Source: an uncultured Ruminococcus sp.
GTDB lineage: Bacteria > Bacillota > Clostridia > Oscillospirales > Ruminococcaceae
Direction of reading: 5' to 3'
Assembly: GCF_937915125.1 (NCBI RefSeq)
Contig: NZ_CALDMP010000083.1
Span: 1-10,588 of the forward strand
DNA: 10,588 nucleotides
In this document: in pieces, positions 6,091 to 10,588 of the stretch
Numbering within the stretch: the first letter of the stretch is position 1
How the letters are laid out: each line of letters begins with the position of its first letter
Notes under the pieces: model-generated
What the model saw: the letters and a program-made list of their open reading frames with translations, nothing else
The model's database searches: none
What the model was told of the DNA's origin: nothing
Position numbers and translations under genes: made by a program

Positions 6091-9000
6091 TCATTTCCTT
6101 TTCCCCATCGTTTCATACAATATTTGCAGCACATCCCGCATGAGTTCCAGCGGCTTATCCTGCTCCAGCTTTACGCCCAGATAGGGCTTTCCCACACTGC
6201 CGAACTGCACCCGTCCCCGATATTTCGCCGACAGTGCCGTGATCATTTCCGGCGTGGGATGTTCCAGATAGAACAGCATATTGCCCGACCGCTGGGTGAT
6301 CTCCGTGATGCCCAGCTGCGCCGCCGTATTGCGCAGACGGGAAACCGTAATCAGCCCCATGACTTCCTTTGGCGGTTCGCCGTAGCGGTCAATGAGTTCG
6401 TCCAACAGATCCATTTCATCCTCTGCCGTATGCACAGATGCGATCTTCCGGTACATATCCAGCCGCTGGCTGAGGCTTTCCATATAATTTTCGGGAATAT
6501 GGGCGTCGATCTGGATATCCACAGTACACTCCGCTGTCTCCTGAATGGGTTCACCCTTTGCCTCTGCCACCGCTTCGCCCAACAGGCGCAGATACATATC
6601 ATATCCCACAGATTCCATATGGCCGTGCTGTCTGCCGCCCAGAAGGCTGCCGGCACCACGAATCTCCAGGTCACGCAGGGCAATGTGAAAACCGCTGCCA
6701 AACTGGGTGAATTCCCGCATTGCCGCCAGACGGCGTGCGGATTCCTCCCGGAGTACCTTGTCACGCTTGAATGTGAAATAGGCATAGGCACGGCGATTCG
6801 ACCGTCCCACACGTCCTCTCAGCTGGTACAGCTGGCTCAGTCCGAAGCAGTCTGCATTTTCGATGATCAGCGTATTTACATTGGGCACATCCACGCCCGT
6901 TTCAATAATGGTAGTGCATACCAGAATATCCGCCTCGTGCTCCACCAATTTCCGCCAGATCTCAGACATTTCCGCTTCACCCATGCGCCCGTGTGCCACC
7001 AGAATGCGAGCATCGGGCAGATATTTCTGGAGCTTCGACGCAGTGAATTCAATGGTATCCACCCGGTTGTGGATATAATACACCTGACCGCCCCGTTTCA
7101 ATTCCCTTTGAATCGCCTGTATCAGCATCGGTTCGCTGTATTCCATGACGTAGGTCTGGACAGGATAGCGATCCTGGGGCGGCTGGGAGATGACGGACAT
7201 ATCCCGAATACCACTCATTGCCATATTCAGCGTCCGGGGAATGGGCGTTGCCGACAAAGTCAGCATATCCACACCAGCGAACATCTCCTTGAATTTCTCC
7301 TTGTGCGCCACGCCGAAGCGCTGCTCCTCGTCTACGATCGCCAATCCCAGCGCGTGGAATTCCACGTCTTTCTGTACAATGCGGTGAGTACCGATGACGA
7401 TATCTGCCTTGCCGCTTTTCAGTTCCTTGAGGATCTCTTTCTGGCGTTTCTGGGGCACAAATCGAGACAGCATGACCACATTCACAGGGAAATGTTCAAA
7501 CCGGCGGACTGCCGTCTGATAGTGCTGCATGGCAAGGACGGTGGTGGGCACCAGAATGGCACACTGTTTGCCGCTGAGGACACATTTCATAGCTGCACGA
7601 AGGGCAACCTCTGTCTTGCCGAAGCCTACGTCCCCGCAGAGCAAGCGATCCATAGGGCGTTCCCGTTCCATGTCCTGTTTCACTTCTTCAATGCAGGCAA
7701 GCTGATCCTCAGTTTCCACATAGGGAAAGCGTGCTTCGAAATCATGCTGTATCTCATCGTCGGGATAGAACGCAAAGCCCTTGGTCTTTTCCCGTTTTGC
7801 ATACAGTGCCAGCAGTTCGTCCGCCATATCCTTGACGGCTCTGCGGACATTGTTCCGGGTCTTTTGCCATTCCGGAGAAGAAAGACGGCTCAGCTTTACC
7901 CCGGCATCCTCCCGGGGCCCGATATATTTGGACACTATATCCAGTTGGGTGACAGGCACATAGAGATTTTCTTTCCCGGCATACTGGATGGTAATATAAT
8001 CCTTGGTGACACCCTCCAGTTCCAGCTTGCGGATGCCCAGAAAACGCCCAATGCCGTGGAGTGCGTGTACTACCAGATCGCCCGGGGTAATATCCGCCAG
8101 GGTGCGTATTTCTTCCCCACGATGTTTTTTCTTCCGGTTGGGTACGGCACGCATGGTACGTGCCTGGGTGATCAGTGCGGTCTTGATTTCCGGGTAGGCA
8201 AATCCCCCGGAAAGGCTGCCGGTACGCAAATAGACCGTCCCGGCTTTCCAGGTGCTGTCCGGCTTTGCCAGTTCGCACTGGATACCGCTTTCCCGGAGAT
8301 CCTGCTGCAAAATGGGCAGGGTCTTTTCGCTGCCGGCATAGAGCATGGTACAGTAGCCCTGTTGGCTGTATTCCAGCAAATCCTCTGTCAGCTGCCGCAG
8401 TTCACCGCCCCAGGGTGCATTTTGCAGGGCTTCTACGCTGAGCAGCTTCTGGAATGCGACATGCTCACCGCCCTGGAGAAAATTGCTGAGATAAATCTGG
8501 AACATACCATCCATCCGGGCGGCAACTTCCGCCGGATTCTGATAATAGCCCTCTAATCCACGGCAGAGGTTGCCCTCCTCCAGCAGGAGTTTGCAATCCT
8601 CCTGATACTGTGCCATGAGACCACGCTGGGTGTCCACAATAGCGCCGTATTCACTGAAAGTCACCATTTCCACGCCGTAATCAAACACCATGGGCGGTGT
8701 TTTCCAAAGCAGCGGCGCATATTTATCCAGATGCACCGGAATCATGCCGGCATCCAGGCTGTCTGCATCTGCATAGAGTTTTTCCCGGGCAATTTCTGCA
8801 TATTTGCCACGCAGCGACTTGGCATGTCTGCGAATCTTTTCCACCAGTTCTGCCGGGTCACAGAGGGTCTCCCTTGCCGGAGGGATGAGAAGTTCCTCCA
8901 CCGGGTCTGTACGCCGCTGGGTCTCCGGGTCGAACTGCACCAATGTATCAATGGTATCATCCCAGAATTCCACACGCACCGGCGCCTGCATCTGCACCGG

Positions 9001-9549
9001 AAACACGTCCAGAATATCGCCGCGCACGGCGAACTGTCCTGCACCGGAAACGCTTTCGCACCGGACATAGCCGCAGTCTGTGAGACGACGGATCAGTTCC
9101 CCCAGATCGGCAGTATCATCCCGATGCAGGAGTATGGTATGCTGTTCCAGCATTTCCGGGGAAAGTGTCGGCTGGAGCAATGCTTCTACGCTTGCGGCGA
9201 CGACCCGGCACTGTCCCCGGCGCAGTGCCGTCAGTGCGGCGATCCGGGCGTGCTCATAGGCAGTGGTGATGCCTTCCACTGGTGTCAGCACCAGTTCCTT
9301 TGCCGGAAACATCCACGCCGCCGGTTCGTCCAGCATGGCGTTGATGTCATCGCAGAGCCGACGTGCCTCGGCTTCTTCGGCAGTCACTGCCAGAATAGGT
9401 GCCTGTTCTACGCAGAGTGCCGCCAGCAGATGTGCCTTGTGTATCTGCGAAACACCAGTGAAGGAAACCGGACTGGCACCGTCTTTCCGGGCTTGCAGCA
9501 GTCCCCGGTATGCCGCAAGCTTCTCAAATTCCGCCGCAAAAAACTGCAT
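6091..9549 (-). CDS. mfd: Transcription-repair coupling factor Mfd
   Basis: A 1152-residue protein, normal for Mfd, which pushes stalled RNA polymerase off DNA and recruits nucleotide-excision repair. The N-terminal UvrB-like region (about 1-330) contains SGAGQFAVRGDILDVFP near 168-184. The polymerase-interaction domain follows at about 485-545 (PGDLVVHALHGIGRF and QYAGKENLYVP). The motor has Walker A GDVGFGKT at 639-646, DEEQ at 740-743, SATPIPRTL at 766-774, CTTIIETGVDVPN at 878-890 and QLRGRVGRS at 909-917; the translocation motif region is near 960-975 (LEIRGAGSLLGGRQ). The C-terminal autoinhibitory domain occupies about 1000-1152. The ATG at 9549 has AAAGGAGG seven bases upstream; the upstream in-frame ATGs at 9600 and 9579 fall in repeat sequence. 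It lies 106 bases downstream of pth, as in other Firmicutes, and no clear promoter is seen in the gap, so co-transcription with pth is likely. Confidence 0.97.
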   Translation of the reverse strand: MQFFAAEFEKLAAYRGLLQARKDGASPVSFTGVSQIHKAHLLAALCVEQAPILAVTAEEAEARRLCDDINAMLDEPAAWMFPAKELVLTPVEGITTAYEHARIAALTALRRGQCRVVAASVEALLQPTLSPEMLEQHTILLHRDDTADLGELIRRLTDCGYVRCESVSGAGQFAVRGDILDVFPVQMQAPVRVEFWDDTIDTLVQFDPETQRRTDPVEELLIPPARETLCDPAELVEKIRRHAKSLRGKYAEIAREKLYADADSLDAGMIPVHLDKYAPLLWKTPPMVFDYGVEMVTFSEYGAIVDTQRGLMAQYQEDCKLLLEEGNLCRGLEGYYQNPAEVAARMDGMFQIYLSNFLQGGEHVAFQKLLSVEALQNAPWGGELRQLTEDLLEYSQQGYCTMLYAGSEKTLPILQQDLRESGIQCELAKPDSTWKAGTVYLRTGSLSGGFAYPEIKTALITQARTMRAVPNRKKKHRGEEIRTLADITPGDLVVHALHGIGRFLGIRKLELEGVTKDYITIQYAGKENLYVPVTQLDIVSKYIGPREDAGVKLSRLSSPEWQKTRNNVRRAVKDMADELLALYAKREKTKGFAFYPDDEIQHDFEARFPYVETEDQLACIEEVKQDMERERPMDRLLCGDVGFGKTEVALRAAMKCVLSGKQCAILVPTTVLAMQHYQTAVRRFEHFPVNVVMLSRFVPQKRQKEILKELKSGKADIVIGTHRIVQKDVEFHALGLAIVDEEQRFGVAHKEKFKEMFAGVDMLTLSATPIPRTLNMAMSGIRDMSVISQPPQDRYPVQTYVMEYSEPMLIQAIQRELKRGGQVYYIHNRVDTIEFTASKLQKYLPDARILVAHGRMGEAEMSEIWRKLVEHEADILVCTTIIETGVDVPNVNTLIIENADCFGLSQLYQLRGRVGRSNRRAYAYFTFKRDKVLREESARRLAAMREFTQFGSGFHIALRDLEIRGAGSLLGGRQHGHMESVGYDMYLRLLGEAVAEAKGEPIQETAECTVDIQIDAHIPENYMESLSQRLDMYRKIASVHTAEDEMDLLDELIDRYGEPPKEVMGLITVSRLRNTAAQLGITEITQRSGNMLFYLEHPTPEMITALSAKYRGRVQFGSVGKPYLGVKLEQDKPLELMRDVLQILYETMGKRK

Positions 9550-9564
9550 GGAATAACCTCCTTT

Positions 9565-9606
9565 GAATGCATAGTGCATAATGAAGAATGAAGAATGCAT
9601 AATGAT
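9565..9606. repeat. Six degenerate tandem heptamers before mfd
   Basis: On the plus strand the units are GAATGCA, TAGTGCA, TAATGAA, GAATGAA, GAATGCA and TAATGAT, in perfect 7-base register. They lie directly upstream of the mfd ribosome site. AATGCATAAT in the last units (9594-9603) is also matched by its reverse complement at 9655-9664, across the pth stop codon, so the gap could fold as a stem. A 10-base direct repeat, CTCAGCAGAT, occurs between them (9627-9636 and 9640-9649). Confidence 0.6.
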
Positions 9607-9655
9607 TGCATCGCCAAATCACAGTCCTCAGCAGATGTTCTCAGCAGATACAGAA

Positions 9656-10276
9656 TTATGCATTGTATTGATTCATTGCCTGATTGATATCGCCCCGGAC
9701 GATCAGGTTTGCCGCATCCGCAGCGTGTTCCAGTGCCGGCTGAAGTGCAGTCTGTTCCTCCTCGGTAAACTTGGAAAGCACCCAGTCTGCCAGGTCATAC
9801 CGGGGATCGGGCTTTGCGCCTACGCCCACACGGATCCGGGGAAACTCCTCTGTGCCCAGCTGTGCAATAATACTTTTGATACCGTTATGTCCCCCGGCGC
9901 TGCCCTTTCTGCGAATACGCAGCTTGCCCGGCGCAAGGGAGATATCATCGTAAATGACCAGCACCTGCTCCGGTGGAATGTGATAGAAATCCGCCGCTAC
10001 TGCAATGGCATCACCGCTGCGGTTCATGTAAGTTGCCGGCTTCATGAGCAGACAACGCACTTCGCCCACCATGGCTTCGGCACAATCCGCCTGGAATTTC
10101 ATCTGGCTGAGTCGGACGCCGCAGTTCTGCGCCAGCTGTTCCATAGTCAGGAACCCGGCGTTGTGGCGTGTGTGCTCATATTCCAGGCCAGGATTCCCTA
10201 GACCGGCAATGATCCACGTCAGCTTGCCGTGAAGTCTGCCGTCAGAACCCGACTCGATCTGACGAAATAAGTCCAT
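9656..10276 (-). CDS. pth: Peptidyl-tRNA hydrolase (start uncertain)
   Basis: A 206-residue enzyme as called, which releases peptides from prematurely dropped peptidyl-tRNA and recycles the tRNA. The active-site residues are present: Asn28 in GLGNPG, His38 in TRHNAGF, Asn85 in MNRSG, Asp110 in IYDD and Asn131 in GGHNG. About 20 residues (MDLFRQIESG onwards) precede the usual family start. Three in-frame ATGs are possible, at 10276, 10285 and 10306, and none has a convincing ribosome site. I chose 10276 because a short MxLF-type extension fits the family better. The ATG at 10306 is notable for overlapping, by ATGA, the end of a mini-ORF that does have AAAGGA. mfd follows 106 bases downstream. 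The stop codon overlaps one arm of an inverted repeat. Confidence 0.93.
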   Translation of the reverse strand: MDLFRQIESGSDGRLHGKLTWIIAGLGNPGLEYEHTRHNAGFLTMEQLAQNCGVRLSQMKFQADCAEAMVGEVRCLLMKPATYMNRSGDAIAVAADFYHIPPEQVLVIYDDISLAPGKLRIRRKGSAGGHNGIKSIIAQLGTEEFPRIRVGVGAKPDPRYDLADWVLSKFTEEEQTALQPALEHAADAANLIVRGDINQAMNQYNA

Positions 10277-10302
10277 AATACCCATTTTTCTGTGAACCTG
10301 TT

Positions 10303-10335
10303 TCATGCGGCACCAGGTCTGACCCAATGCCGCAT
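10303..10335 (-). CDS. Possible 10-residue leader ORF overlapping a pth start
   Basis: ATG at 10335 opens a frame encoding MRHWVRPGAA and ends in TGA. AAAGGA lies four bases upstream and is the only good ribosome site in the pth 5' region. The TGA shares ATGA with the in-frame pth ATG at 10306, the arrangement used for translational coupling. A perfect 9-bp hairpin (10304-10312 with 10328-10336) spans the whole mini-ORF and includes both ATGs. Such a short frame can arise by chance; translation is inference. Confidence 0.3.
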   Translation of the reverse strand: MRHWVRPGAA

Positions 10336-10336
10336 G
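10304..10336 (-). promoter_or_regulatory. Perfect 9-bp hairpin in the pth 5' region
   Basis: CATGCGGCA (10304-10312) and TGCCGCATG (10328-10336) pair perfectly around a 15-base loop. No T run follows on either strand, so it is unlikely to be an intrinsic terminator. It overlaps the mini-ORF start and the ATG at 10306 and so could mask initiation. It shares the 10-mer CAATGCCGCA with the foldback element at 10421. Confidence 0.5.
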
Positions 10337-10383
10337 AATTCCTTTCGTTATTTTAAATGATGTGAAAAAGAAATGAAATGTAG

Positions 10384-10409
10384 GGGCGGCTATCAGCCGC
10401 CCGCTGATA
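10384..10409. repeat. Overlapping, mutually exclusive stem-loops
   Basis: GGGCGGC (10384-10390) pairs with GCCGCCC (10396-10402) around TATCA. TATCAGC (10391-10397) pairs with GCTGATA (10403-10409) around CGCCC. Both are perfect 7-bp stems with 5-base loops, and each uses bases needed by the other. The compact GC-rich form resembles short intergenic palindromic repeats. If transcribed as part of the pth leader it could act as a two-state switch, but nothing shows that. Confidence 0.6.
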
Positions 10410-10420
10410 ATCAATTAGGG

Positions 10421-10588
10421 CAATGCCGCACAAAGATTGTGCGGCAGATGCGCCGTCAGATTTTTCGTCAGATGAAACAAAAAGCGCAGTGAATACTCTA
10501 TGTATTCACGAGCATTTTTGTGAAATATGACGGAAAATATGCAAGCATATGACGTGCAAAGCCGTCAGGCGCTCTTTGTGCGGTGTTG
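10421..10588. repeat. 168-base imperfect foldback element (MITE-like or structured intergenic repeat)
   Basis: The ends CAATGCCGCACAAAG (10421-10435) and CTTTGTGCGGTGTTG (10574-10588) can pair along all 15 bases with two G-U pairs. Nested inside in order are GCGCC/GGCGC (10450-10454, 10568-10572), CGTCA/TGACG (10466-10470, 10528-10532), CAAAAA/TTTTTG (10478-10483, 10515-10520) and GTGAATAC/GTATTCAC (10489-10496, 10502-10509) around TCTAT. A local 10-bp hairpin (10424-10446) competes with the outer stem. No reading frame of note lies within. The second end coincides with the window edge, so the true boundary is unknown. Together with 10336-10420 this leaves about 250 bases with no gene apart from these structures; only a poor promoter-like TAAAAT (10350-10355) was seen for pth. 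Confidence 0.6.

Noticed and set aside
5977..8556. An open plus-strand frame of 859 codons antisense to mfd
   Set aside because: It lies wholly opposite well-supported mfd apart from its first 110 or so bases, has no recognisable domain and its composition (many His, Gln, Cys and Arg) is that of a reverse complement. Long antisense frames are common opposite genes with this codon bias.
532..9549. recG, rnhA and mfd as one R-loop or conflict-resolution gene system
   Set aside because: They are functionally related and RecG and Mfd share the same motor type, but they lie in separate transcription units, with rnhA on the opposite strand and unrelated exported-protein genes between them. Chance or loose neighbourhood is enough.
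10304..10336. Hairpin upstream of pth as an intrinsic terminator of an upstream gene
   Set aside because: On the minus strand it is followed by AAACAGG and on the plus strand by AATTCC, with no U-tract either way.

Overview
The window looks like ordinary chromosome from a low-to-mid GC Gram-positive anaerobe of the Clostridia, most likely a Ruminococcus-type member of the Oscillospiraceae. The grounds are a pth-mfd gene pair, strong Shine-Dalgarno sites of the AAAGGAG type, near-consensus sigma-A promoters, a lipobox solute-binding protein, and a secreted protein with a Ser/Thr/Gly linker and a C-terminal sorting-signal-like tail. The genus is inference; no 16S or other marker is present.

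Layout. Positions 1-360 hold four tRNA genes on the minus strand, transcribed in the order Val(UAC), Asp(GUC), Phe(GAA), Gly(GCC); the last is cut by the window edge. A consensus promoter at 411-439, preceded by phased A/T tracts, drives them. recG follows on the minus strand (532-2577) with its own promoter. Next comes a monocistronic lipoprotein of solute-binding protein family 1 (2772-4235) with no permease or ATPase genes beside it. rnhA (4441-4878) is the only plus-strand gene. It is divergent from the lipoprotein gene and convergent with a gene for a secreted, probably wall-anchored protein (5034-5927). The right side carries mfd (6091-9549) and pth (9656 to about 10276), both minus strand in the order pth then mfd. 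The last 250 bases are non-coding and rich in inverted repeats.

The genes form several short transcription units, not one system. Three encode nucleic-acid maintenance proteins: RecG (fork and branched-DNA remodelling), RNase HI (RNA-DNA hybrids) and Mfd (removal of stalled RNA polymerase). All three bear on R-loop and replication-transcription conflicts, but they are not co-transcribed. Pth and the tRNAs belong to translation. The two exported proteins are accessory and probably concern nutrient capture or the cell surface.

I found no evidence of a previously undescribed multi-gene system, mobile element with a transposase, CRISPR array or phage. The parts most worth a second look are small: the 5' region of pth (mutually exclusive hairpins, a 168-base foldback element, and a ten-residue mini-ORF overlapping a possible pth start by ATGA), the dyads at the start sites of the two exported-protein genes, and the secreted protein itself.
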